Positions 13,101 to 23,903 of a DNA stretch of 64,000 bases are shown here, in pieces (position 1 is the stretch's first letter; each line of letters begins with the position of its first letter). The translations under genes were made by a program, and so were the position numbers. The DNA comes from Mortierella sp. BCC40632 (Eukaryota; Mortierellomycota; Mortierellomycetes; Mortierellales; Mortierellaceae), in contig WAEK01000003.1 in assembly GCA_011634665.1 (NCBI GenBank), positions 1,954,001 through 2,018,000 of the forward strand. Reading direction: 5' to 3'. The notes under the pieces are model-generated. The model made no database searches. It was not told where the DNA came from and saw only the letters and a list, made by a program, of their open reading frames with translations.

Positions 13101-14644
13101 GAAACTTCCATTCCTCAGCACGCTTGATCTACCCTATGTCTCGCCCCAGCTTCAAAATATTCGTGATCTTGAGCTCGCCATTCCAGGGACTTACAAGAGT
13201 GGAGAACCCATCGTCAGGATTTCATCCTTCTTCCCTACTCTGACTGTGTTGAAGACGAAACAACGACCACGTCGGTTGACCATCCGAGGTAGCGATGGTC
13301 GCATCTACGAGTTCCTGTTGAAGGGTCAGGAGGATATTCGTCAGGACGAACGTGCGATGCAACTGTTTGGACTCTGCAATACGCTCCTTGCGTCCGATCC
13401 CGAGACATTCAAGAGACATCTTGGTATCCAACAGTTTGCAGTGATTCCTCTCTCGCCTAGTTCTGGATTGATCGGATGGATTCCTGACACGGACACGCTC
13501 CACAGTCTGATCAACGAATATCGTGAGAGCCGTCAGATTTCCATGCAGCTTGAGCACCAAATGCTGACACAGATGGCGCCCAAGAACTTGTGTGGATACG
13601 ATAACCTGACGGTGCTTCAAAAGGTTGAAATCTTTGAGAATATGTTGGCCAACACGACTGGTCTTGATCTCTACAACATTTTGTGGCTCAAGAGTCGAAA
13701 CTCGGAGGTTTGGTTGGAGAGGAGGACCAATTATACACGATCGTTGGCAGTGATGTCTATGGTTGGTCATATTCTTGGATTAGGAGACCGACATCCATCC
13801 AATATTATGATGGATCGGAACACGGGTCGTATTGTGCATATTGATTTTGGAGATTGTTTTGAGGTGGCGATGCATCGAGCTCAATATCCGGAACGGATTC
13901 CCTTCCGACTGACAAGAATGTTGGTCAAGGCAATGGAAGCTAGTGGCTACGAAGGAAGTTTCAGGACCACGAGTGAGAATGTGATGAGGGTGATGCGAGA
14001 GAATAAGGAGAGTGTCATGGCTGTCTTGGAAGCCTTTGTGTATGACCCTCTCATCAACTGGAGGATCCTGCACACCAGCCCTCGACAGCAACGTAAGTTG
14101 TCTTTATTTTATCTTGTTTCTTTGTTTTTTGGCGGTGTAAACAACAGAGCTTCAGAAGGTAGTTGTGATTGTTTGCTCACCCTTTTTTTTATGGGACAAT
14201 TTCTAGCAATTGAGACAGCGCAGACACGCAATGCCACAAAGGTATCGAACGAATCTTTCCCGAAGGATCAAGGTCGTAGTCTCCGAAGACCGGCTCCAAG
14301 TGAACAGGAACTCGTCAGCGAAAATACGGACTGTAAGTTTTCTGAGGGGCATTGCAATTCATAGACTGACTGTGTAATCTCTATGATGACTAACTCGAGA
14401 AACGTTCTATTCCTTACCGGATAAAAAAAAATGTATCAACGTCCAATTAGCTGAAACGCAACCTGAGCAATTGAATCAGCGTGCATTGACCGTCCTGAAC
14501 CGAGTGACCAACAAGTTGACAGGCAGAGATTTTAGTCCGGATCAAACCCTAGATGTGCGATCTCAGGTTGAGAAGTTGATCCGTCAAGCGACTTCAACGG
14601 AGAACCTTTGTCAATGTTGGGTTGGCTATTGCTCCTTCTGGTAG
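5556..14644 (+). CDS. TOR: serine/threonine kinase TOR (PIKK family)
   Basis: Catalytic subunit of TORC1 and/or TORC2, linking nutrients to growth. I assemble 17 exons: 5556-5614, 5732-5783, 5988-6117, 6268-6387, 6513-6593, 6721-6854, 6945-7139, 7277-7605, 7706-7899, 7994-9048, 9152-10006, 10167-10559, 10676-12004, 12124-12837, 12946-14092, 14207-14332, 14451-14644. They sum to 2368 aa, in phase (yeast TOR is about 2470). Order: N-terminal HEAT repeats; FAT domain with [16 protein letters not shown] and [12 protein letters not shown] from about residue 1834 ([10 protein letters not shown]); kinase domain with Lys 2006, the catalytic loop GLGDRHPSN (Asp 2161) and HIDFGD (Asp 2180); FATC ending [12 protein letters not shown] at the stop. 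The last FATC Cys pair is kept. The FRB lacks several rapamycin-contact residues (see findings). Start is the first ATG in frame with the HEAT region, preceded by a long CT-rich leader. Some early-diverging fungi carry more than one TOR gene; this could be one of several. Confidence 0.97.
10110..10142. repeat. poly-T tract in TOR intron 11
   Basis: A run of 33 T residues lies just upstream of the acceptor AG at 10165-10166, acting as or replacing the polypyrimidine tract. Confidence 0.9.
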
Positions 14645-15249
14645 TCGTTGTTGAATCTCCCTTTTTTTTTTTTTTTTATTTCTTCTTTTTTTCTTTGATG
14701 ACTTTACATTGTTCTTTGATGACATACCATTTTTCTTTTGCTTTATTTTTTTTTCTTTTGCTTTATTTTTTCTCCTTTCCTTTCCTTTCTTTCTTTTCAG
14801 CGGCGTTGTTCCTTTTGTCTTGTTTAATGTTTTTTTTTCCGATTGTTTGTTTTGTTTCCTCTTTCACGGATCTGTAACATATATCTCCATGTACCTCCTG
14901 TATATGAGCAAATGTTTTTTCCTGAAGTGCCCCTCCCGCCATTCGTACTATTATTGATTGTTTGAAGACTCTTTTTGGTGATCCTAGACGTCTTTTCTTC
15001 TTTCTTTCTTTTCCTTTTCCTTTCCTTCTTTCCTTTCCTTTCCTTTCCTTTCCTCTTTTTTTTTTAATGGTTGTGATTCTCCTTGAGAAGCAAGAGCAAA
15101 AAAGCAGTTATCTCGATCTATCTCTATCTCTATTCTTTTTTTTTTTTTTTTTTTTTTTTACTACTTGTACAATATAATCCTGGAAAAGATGATGGGTCAT
15201 CCACAAGTCCCTCCTCTATCAACTCGTATGGTAGTGATAGCCCCGAAAG

Positions 15250-15261
15250 AAAAAAAAAAAA

Positions 15262-15338
<77 letters not shown>
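15250..15338. repeat. compound microsatellite poly-A then (GA)n
   Basis: About 21 A residues followed by about 34 GA units. Structure and orientation match the tract at 4577-4651 on the other side of TOR. Confidence 0.95.
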
Positions 15339-15345
<7 letters not shown>

Positions 15346-15567
15346 AGAAGAGAGGAGAGACTATCAATGATCTATGACAACTGGACAGAATCTATTTGGA
15401 GAGCGCATTTTCGTAACCACAGTAAGATGCGTTCTTGTGGAAATTGCAGTATCCTCTCTCTCTCCAAAAATAAGGGGGAAGGGGGTAGATCCTACTATTT
15501 CATCAATACTTTGAGGGTTGTGGGGTACTACATAGAGACTTCTCTTTACGGTTTATCGTGCGCTCAA

Positions 15568-15568
<1 letters not shown>

Positions 15569-15609
<41 letters not shown>
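15569..15609. repeat. 41-nt poly-A tract
   Basis: Uninterrupted A-run, the longest homopolymer in the window. It has no coding context and no target-site duplication that I could see. Confidence 0.95.
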
Positions 15610-15612
<3 letters not shown>

Positions 15613-16700
15613 TCAAGCACTCTTTTGTAATCCAAATGGAGTAGCTCCATGGGAGGGGTTCGAGAGGATGAGAATGTGGGCAACCGTGACTGAGCTGGCA
15701 TCAAACTGCATGCTGTATTGCAAGAGAAAGAGAGAGAGAAAAGTCTTTTGTAAGTTACTGAGAACAATATTTGATCCGAGCCATGGTAATGTTCGCCCAG
15801 AAAACCCAAGCGTCTCAAAGTGTGCCTCAGGTCATGCAAAAGTCGTCTCCCATGAAGTAGACGCGCTACGGAACGAAAAGATCTCCGTCTTCCCCGCCTT
15901 CAGAATGCACAGCAACCTGTTCATTGAGCAGGGATGCACGAAAACCCTAAATATGAGTAGTCTAAACCTTTTGCGAGTATCAATTATCGATTTCAGAATA
16001 CAATTATTTTTTTTCCAAGGCACTTCCTAATCTAACACGAAAGTGATGCCAGATCTGAGTGATTCTGGCATTACGCCACCATTGTTTTCCCCCTTGTAGC
16101 ACAGAACAGAAAACTGATCTGTGGTTTATCTCTGTCTGAACTATTACTGTTTAGTGTTACGAGCATTTCGATTAGTTCCTGGAAGACGTGATTTTGTCAA
16201 ATCAGATCTCATACTGACGAGCCAAAGCAAATGGGGGGGTTTGAGGACCAAAATGACTCGCTTCTCTTCTTTCAACCCACAAACCTTCGTCTCATATGGG
16301 GTTTTCTTGTCCTGACTCTGCCTTCCTGAGAAAGCTTCTTTATCAGACAATACTCTTGACAACTTTACTGGAAAGTCGAGGTAATTTGGTCAACGAACTT
16401 GAGATGGCCAGTTGTCACTCAAAGACCAATTGCAGATACCTTAAGGAAGATGGCAGATAAAGCTGTACCTGCAGCCTATGGTATGTGCGATGATAGACAA
16501 GTTGATGAACGCAATTACTCAAGGATACAAAAGCTTTGTTATTATCAATTTTTTTTATTGCACTATACAGTCCACTCTTTGCTTGCCCATGGGAATGGAC
16601 GTTTAAGAGATGGGAGAGGAATGAGAGAAAAGCTGTCATATCATTGCTATACAAATGGATTGTCTGGAAAAAAGGACTCGATTGCCATTATTATTTTTTT

Positions 16701-17509
16701 TTAGTTGCCAAAGCGCTCCTTGAGGAACTTGCGGTTGATGTTGATAAGGTCCTGTTCAGGAGCAGTGCCCTTGATAACCGAGGGTCTTGAGACCAGGGCA
16801 TCACGCCACTCGAAGAATCGAGCCAACTCTGGGTTAGACTCGACTGTGGGCAACTTGTTACCATTGTAAGCCTCCAACAAGAACAGACGAGCAATAAAAG
16901 GAGCAAGCAACAAGTCGGCAATGGTGAAACGTTCACCAAGGAAGAATGGTCCCTTGGCATTCTCATCCCGAGTAACGTTGAGAAGGTACTGGTTGAACTT
17001 GCGCAACTCGCCAATCCACTCCTCACGGAACTGAACTGCCTCCTGTGCATCCAGAGTATAGGTTGCCTTGGCAAAGGCAGACTGGGTCCTGTTGACATAG
17101 TGCTGGACCAAGAAACGGCTCTGAGCACGCTGAAGTGCATCCTCGGGAATGAGACTATTTTTTAAAAAAATAGCAAAGAGGGGGAGAGTTGAATACTTTT
17201 GGATCGAATTGTATTAAGCGACAGCCATAGAAAATGAAACAGAAAAGAGACTTACCCAGATTCGGGATGGAGCTCAGCAATGTATTCAGCAACGATAGCA
17301 CTCTCGAGAATGACTGTCTTGTCGTCAATCTTGAGTGCTGGCACCTGACCATAAGGGTTGATGTCCTTGAGGTACCACTCGGGGCGAGGAACGGTCAAGT
17401 CGATAGAGACGACCTCGTGCTCATGCTTGGTCTCAGCAAGGGCAATGACGGCGCGCGAAGCCCAGGGGCAGATAGCGGCGTTGTAGAGGACGTACTTGGG
17501 GGCGGTCAT
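16701..17509 (-). CDS. glutathione S-transferase, omega-like (catalytic Cys type)
   Basis: Cytosolic GST; omega-type enzymes use a cysteine for thiol transfer, dehydroascorbate reduction and deglutathionylation (family knowledge). Two exons, 17509-17256 and 17154-16701, give 235 aa, the usual length. The N-terminal thioredoxin fold carries ICPWASR near residue 15, where the first Cys is the expected catalytic residue. The cis-proline segment GQVPALKIDD and the glutathione gamma-Glu site LESAIVAEYI follow. The C-terminal all-helical domain has the N-capping motif FTIADLLLAPF. The 101-nt intron is in phase (G split 2/1). The stop is directly followed by a T-run. It could instead be a GTT2/zeta-like fungal class, but the CPW motif favours omega. 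Confidence 0.9.
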
Positions 17510-18340
17510 GGTATCTGTTGTAAGTTGTTTTGTTTTTAGTTGTGTTTGAACGAGAGTGGAGCTGATGACTGATGAAAAGGTGTTGTTTTTCTGCTGTTGT
17601 TGCTGCTGCTTTTTTATATGGATATTGCTTTGGTGCTTTTGCGATTGTTGCTACCGTTGTTGGTGTTGCTGTTGGAGTTGTTGTTGGAAGAGAAGGAAGA
17701 GGATGAAGATGAAGACAACAAGGGGGCATACAAACGCGCTTTTATAGAAGCAAAGCAAAGGGCTCTACAGTGTCTCACGCAAAATCTTCTTTCACCAAGG
17801 TTAGGCTGGGTACCGTTTCCTTCCATCAAAGACTGTTAAAACAATGAGCAGATGAGCAGTGTCTTCACAGTCACTGACGCCATTCCCTCACCGAATTCCG
17901 AGACGAGAGTTCGAGCAAGAGAGAAGGGGAGGGAGAGAGCAGTTTGTACGCAGGAAAAATTGAGACGGCGAATTCCTTCGTGATCTGACTAAGCGTTAGC
18001 CTTTACGTCGTTCCTGCTACAGCAATTGTAGAGGTATTTCCCAAGGCTGCGCATTGGTACAAGGTAGGGGATTGGGGGTGGGGGATGAACGGGAGAGGGA
18101 CTGAAACCGCATTCGTGCAGAGCACGCGTTGCCTCTACTCCCCTCTTCGTCTTTGCGCCCATCAATAGCATTGCAAAGACTCTGCTCTTCTACAAATTGC
18201 ATCATCTTCTCGATTACTAACCATAAAATTTAACGTTGTTTACTAATTCTTTGGATATTTACACAGAACGCGCTATACACAAGTATGTAGTGGTCAATCC
18301 AAGCCATTGGACTGTGTGGGTTATCACTCCCCCTCCCTTC
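17510..18340. other. GST promoter and LYS2 downstream flank
   Basis: On the GST coding strand the region just upstream of the ATG is rich in AAC/AGC triplets (17580-17700). Beyond about 17850 it is ordinary sequence running to the LYS2 stop. No coding exon is apparent. Confidence 0.5.
17740..17746 (-). promoter_or_regulatory. TATA box candidate for the GST
   Basis: Minus strand TATAAAA, 231 bp upstream of the GST ATG at 17509. A triplet-rich 5' leader lies between them. Confidence 0.45.
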
Positions 18341-21300
18341 TTATCCTCGGCTACGCTCGATGATCCGCACCTCCTCCTTGATTTCGGGCAGGGCCAGAAC
18401 ATTCTCTTTGCCTGCGAACGTGGGCTGGTCCAGGAACCCAACCTTGACCAAGTAGGCCAGATAGTTGCCAATCAACTCTGGGCCCATTCGTGGTGTCGCG
18501 AACCCACTACCAGCAACCGCAACCTGTTGCGTGTGCGCATCATCGAGTTCAGGGGACTTGGTGGCCGTTGGCAAGTCATCCATCACCAGGTGCAGAAGTG
18601 GATACAAAGCACTGTCCTGGCTCTTGAGTGTGTACTCCATCAGCGCCGTTCTCCATGCGATATATTCGGTCGTCTGGACCTCATATCCGTATCTTGACAA
18701 CAACTGGAAAAAGTCGTTGAAACGGAATGGTGGAGAATTTGAGTGGGTGACATGGTACACCATCGACTTCTCAGACCCTGCAGTTGTTGCGACAGAGACC
18801 ACACACTGGGCTACATAATCGACAGGGCAAAGGTTGACGGCATTGTTCATGTTGGGGACGAGTCCGAGCTCGATACATCCCTTCATCAGACGCCAGATAA
18901 AGTCGTCAGTGTTCGTCACACCCGTGCGCGTGTGTCCAAGAACGTAACCAGGTCGAATAATGGTTGCTGGGAGACCATTGGCGTTCGCAGCCATGATGAG
19001 CTTCTCGGCCACCCACTTGGACTGTCCGTATCCGCTGCGAAGTCCAAATCGTGCGCCCTCCAGGTCATCAGTCTCAGGCACACCAGGATGGTTTGTGTCT
19101 GCCAATGCATCTGAAAGCTCTCCGTAGTGAGTCGTGTCCAGAACTGAGGTGGACGAAACAAAGTGGAAGGACTTGGTATGGTAGGTGCTGGCCATCTTGA
19201 TACCTTGAAGAGTTCCCATGACGTTAGCTGCCCTCATCTTGGGGTAAGGGTACACCCAGTGGACCAAGGCACCGTTGTGGACAATGACATCCACCTCACG
19301 ACAGCATCGCTCCCAGTCATCGGCACTCAATCCAAATTGATCCAAACCCAGATCACCCATGACAACAGAGAGTCGTCCTGAAGTGACCCAGTCCTCGCTC
19401 CAGATCAAGTGGTTTTCGCCACAGGTGCGAAGTCTTTCCATTGCCTTTGCGGAATCCGAAGCGCGAACCAAGCAGACGACCTTCGCAGTTGGATTAGAAA
19501 CCATAAGGTTGGAAAGAATGAAAGCACCCAAGAACCCAGTGGCTCCTGTCAAGAAGAATGTCTGGTAATCGACCTTGGTTTGACGCTCGACCAAGGGGTA
19601 TTGGTCCAAGATCTCGGTCTTGCGCAAGGCCTCGTAGTCACCACTGTAATCATACTCCTCTTCCTCGGTGGCTTTGGTGTCCTCCTCAGCCTCGTCAACG
19701 TCCAATGGAAGTGCTTCGACAGAGACCCTGTGAACTTCCTTAGCCATTCCAGCAATGGTCGGCTCTCGGAAGACCAAGTTCAGTGGTACATCCACACAAC
19801 AGACACGGCGAACCTCAAAGATTAAACGTGTTGCAAGGATTGAATGACCTCCAAGGTCAAAGAAATTGTCTGTCAAAGGGATATAGGTAGGGGTAGAAGG
19901 CAAAAGCACCTTCCAGATATTGTGGATCGCCAGCTGTGTGGGATTCATGGCTGGGGCATTCGAGTTGGTTGCAGGAGCCGAGGCTACAGGAGCATTTGTG
20001 TTGAACTGAGGGGTATCAGGGAAAGGCAAAGCGTTCTTGTCGACCTTGCCGTTGGGAGTCAATGGCATACGGGAGAGTGGGACAAAGACACTGGGAACAC
20101 TGTAGGCTGGAAGCTTGACCTTGAGCCACTCACGAATGTCGCGAATCAGGCGACGGTACCTGCGCTTGCGCTCAGATCCGTCATTATTGCCTTCATCAGC
20201 ACTGCTCATAAAGATTTCATCGTCACTGGGTGCCACTGGGATAAAGTAGCTGACCAATGTTTGTTCCTCGTTCTTGTCACGACGGACCAGAGTAACGTTT
20301 TCACGGACCAAGGGGTGCTGAGAGAGATGGGTATCGATCTCTCCCAACTCGATACGGAAGCCACGAATCTTGACTTGATCATCGGCACGTCCAGAGCACT
20401 CCACATTGCCATCGGGGCGGTACCGGCCAAGGTCTCCAGTGCGGTAGAGGCGATCACGGCGACCTTTCCAATGACCGTTCCATTCAGCGCGGCCATTTGT
20501 CTCGTCGGCAGTAGGTGCCGCAAGCTCTTCTCCAAGCCAGTTGGAAAGGAACTTTTCTTTGGTGGCTTCCTCCAAACGCAAGTAACCCTCGGCCAAACCA
20601 CCAGCACGAACATAAATTTCACCAACTTCACCGACTCCACACAGACGATTGCTGACTCGGTTAATGACCAACAGTTGGACGTTGAGCATTCCACGGCCGG
20701 CTGGCATAACATCCTTTTGTGAGCTGAGGAAGAGTGGCTCTAGTGCGACAGCAGGGATAGAATAATACGAAACGGCTCGCTGTGTCTCTGTCGTTCCGTA
20801 CATATTGATGGTTCTGCAGTTGTCGGCAATCTTTTGCAGACGATGCACATCGCGCTTGGTCAGGATATCGCCGACAAAGAAGGCATTCTTGAGGGAAGGG
20901 ACAGGGTTCTGAGCATGCGAAGTCAAGAGCTGACCCATGGCAGGCGTCAGATGTGTGACAGTCACTCCGCTGTTCTGCATCCAGACAGCAAGTTGGCCCG
21001 GAATGCCAATGTCTTCTGTGGTTGGGATATGAAGCTGAGCTCCCAAGAATAAAGGCGTAAAAATGTCACGCTGAATAGGGTCATGGGCAATGCCTGAAAG
21101 CATAGTGAATCGGTCCTGGTTGCTGAGGCCAAACTCCTGCTGCATCCAGGTATAATAGTGCGTCAGGGAGAAGTGACGACCACGGACACCTACGATAGAA
21201 GTTGTATGATACATAGTAATGATAAGTTAATTAACCAGCACCCCTTCCTTCAACGACTTCAGGTACAGGATCCAAAAGATCGCTTTCGGTCACTCGATTT

Positions 21301-23049
21301 ACTTACCCTTGGGAATGCCCGTGCTTCCACTCGTGAAGCTGAGAGTTCCGATACTATCTGGTCCGACCACGACGCCAACATCCTGAGCAGCGAGATCCCG
21401 CACGGAATCAAGTGCATCAGTACCCTGGCTCGTCTTTCCACCAATGACAGTTCCATCCTTGGTGATCTCCAGGCCAGGGATTTCGCACTTGAGCTGGAAG
21501 TCTGTTCCCTCCTGAATGTAATCACGAACCGTCGAGTCAAGGATGCCTGCATGAGCCAAGACAATAAGACCTCGAGGACGAGCCACAGAAAGGTAGATCT
21601 TTTGCCGGGCAGGAGGATAAGCAGGATCTAGATGGGATAAGATATAAAGAAAGTCAGCCAATAAGCGCAACACACTACATGAGCCAAACACTGGAGCACC
21701 AGCAAATCAAAATATCAAAATTTACCAATGACACTGAAGGTTGCCCCGGCCTTGAGGACAGCCATAACAGCAATCACGAGATCTACTCCACGGTACGCAT
21801 AAACCATCACCACATCTTCAGGCTGGATGCCACCCTTGACGAGCGCATGGGCGACAAGGTTGGAGGCTTCATGCAACTGACCAAAAGTGTAGATATGTTG
21901 TTGCTGACCGACCACTCGACCTGAGCCATCTTGGCTTAAAATGTCCCTGCTCTCGAAAACACACTCTCGGTCAGGGAAGGCTTTGGCGTTCTTCGCAAAG
22001 ATGTCATGGATGGCACCAGGCCAGTTGGACCAATGCAAGTTTGCAGAGGGGCTAGGGAGGACAGCGCGACAAGCCTCTGTGACGATGGGGATGTCGCTCA
22101 CGAGGGTATCAGGCTTGGGACCGCCAATATTGAGGACCTGGACAAGCTGCTCAAGAATATGTTGGATACGCTTCATGGAGAAGAGCACCTGGTTATAAGA
22201 AACCTTGAGTTCGATCTGAGGTAGGAGTCCGAACCGAAGCGACGAAGCAGCCTGCGAGACCACCGTGATGGTCAGATCTGTGGTCGCCGAGGTCGAATTC
22301 AGTACATGATCCGAGGGAGTATCGAGCTCGTTAAAGAAGCGGACGCGGAAGAGTGGTGCAGCAGGCTGATTGTCATTCGCATTGCCACCAGGGAACAAGT
22401 GCGCCAATAGGGTCGAGAACGGAACCTCGTCCTCAGCCGCCTCGATTTCGGCCTAGATTGAGCAGTCATAAAAAGAGCGATCAGAGAAAGAGAGATGTGT
22501 TAGTCAAATCCAGTAGCTACACCTCAACAACATCCCCAGACAAAGCATGATCTCAATGGAAATTCTTTTTACCAACTGAGCCTTTTCAACCACATCGCGG
22601 AAGGTCTGTCCGGGTGATACACCAAGTCGGAGAACAACAGGGTTGCGTGCCACCGAGGAGGATCCGATAGACATGTCTTCATCTCCGGTGTAGCGGTGCA
22701 AAAGGATAGCAAAGGCAGCAAGAAGGATAGTGAAAGGGGATGCGTGTGTCAATGCGGTAGCAACTGTTGGAGTGTTGGATCCTGATCCTGATCTTGATCC
22801 TGCAGGAGTGTTGATTGCCATACTAGCTTGCAAAAGTGCGAGTGAGGTCTGCTCCGTAAGCTGGAGCGAGTGCACTGCCTCGACAACTTGAAGTGGAATG
22901 GGTCGTGGATAGTCTGTAGGCAGGTGGATCTCTGTCAAAGAGTCCAGTCTTGTCTTCCACCGTGAGAGACGATCCTTGAGAGAATCTGGGGTAGTAGCTG
23001 AAGGAGCCTCCTGAGTGGGGAGGACAGCGGTAGCAGCAGGGGGAGCCAT
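18341..23049 (-). CDS. LYS2: L-2-aminoadipate reductase (alpha-aminoadipate reductase)
   Basis: Reduces L-2-aminoadipate to its semialdehyde using ATP and NADPH, a committed step of fungal lysine synthesis; the carrier domain needs a phosphopantetheinyl arm added by LYS5. Four exons, 23049-22573, 22452-21726, 21628/21627-21307 and 21189-18341, sum to 1457 aa (yeast 1392). Order: N-terminal condensation-like region; adenylation domain with LSFTSGSTGIPKG, GIAHDPIQRD, MYGTTETQRAVSY and YRTGDLGRY; carrier domain with DLGGHSILATR, Ser about 958 being the attachment site; thioester-reductase domain with the NADPH loop TGATGFLGAF at about 1056 and the active-site region GYGQSKW. All three introns are in phase and lie in the 5' third. 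There are no truncations. Confidence 0.97.
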
Positions 23050-23903
23050 GGCTGTGGAGAATTGATGTATGTGGCAATGAGCTGGGTATCCTTGTGGAGT
23101 CTTTCTTGCTTGGTCTCTCTTGAACTGAAGGCAAGTCGATAGGAAGTAGTAGCGTATATATGCAAAGTGATAAGGGAATGAAAAAGATGCAGAGGTGAAT
23201 GCAGAGATGAATGCAATGGCAAGTTAAGATGGCCAAAGAGATGCGGAAAGAGATGAGTGGCGATAAAATAGTTGATGCCAGTCAAGAGCGGAGCAAAGGA
23301 GAATAGAGGGATGGGTAAAGTGTGGGAGTGGGGTGGTCGAAGCGTTTAAATACGAGTGCGAGTTGCTGGGGAGAACAGGAGGTGTGCGAGGTGTATGCAA
23401 AATGGATCGATGGTGAGTGAGTGAGTGCGCCAGAGACAGTTGACAAGCGAGGGACAGGAGGGAGATGCGATTCGATAGGGTCTTCCTTCTTCTCTGATTC
23501 CACTCAAAGTGCCCGTGCTCCGCGTGTGGGACAGATCTCCTAGGCGCCCCCTTCTTGATTTGGGCGCAGATACGATAACTTTAGGTGGCTCTGGGGGAAA
23601 ATGATCTTCGTGACTGTGCGATTATCTTTTTCATCTGACATGTCTTTATGCGTCTGCCTACTGGTCAATAGTCTTTGCTTTGTTCTCATGCAACTCCTCT
23701 GGACCCCTGCAGGCACCATACTCTTGTTACACACCAATGTAATATACACCGCTTGTTTTCTACTCGCCCACTCTTGCCCTTCATCTCTCCACACCCTTCC
23801 ACCTCACTGCCGTAATACTGGAACGATTTTTTTTTTTTTTTTTTTTTTGTAAAGCCACTTTTTATTTATTCATTATCTACTCCACATCTAGACCCAGTCA
23901 TGA
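23050..23903. other. LYS2 promoter and downstream flank of membrane-protein gene
   Basis: Holds the LYS2 upstream region, a TATATA element, and a 22-nt T-tract at about 23827-23848 next to the 3' end of the upstream minus-strand gene. I looked for the Gcn4-type TGACTC on both strands near LYS2 and saw no clear copy. Confidence 0.45.
23155..23161 (-). promoter_or_regulatory. TATA-like element of LYS2
   Basis: TATATA(T/A) on either strand, 106-112 bp upstream of the LYS2 ATG at 23049. Position is typical; motif is weak. Confidence 0.4.

Larger units (their letters stand above)
14645..16700. other. intergenic between convergent TOR and GST; low complexity
   Basis: The first 500 bp are T-rich, with (CTTTC)-like repeats near 15000-15060, and are probably the TOR 3' UTR and flank. 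A poly-A/(GA)n tract follows at 15250-15338, then a 41-nt poly-A at 15569-15609. From 15620 to 16700 the sequence is of ordinary composition. No open frame there has recognisable features. A small inverted repeat (TGCCAGA ... TCTGGCA) sits at about 16047-16070. I see no gene. Confidence 0.6.

Noticed and set aside
16047..16070. Small inverted repeat TGCCAGA ... TCTGGCA
   Set aside because: A 7-bp stem with a 10-nt loop far from any gene end; expected by chance at this scale.
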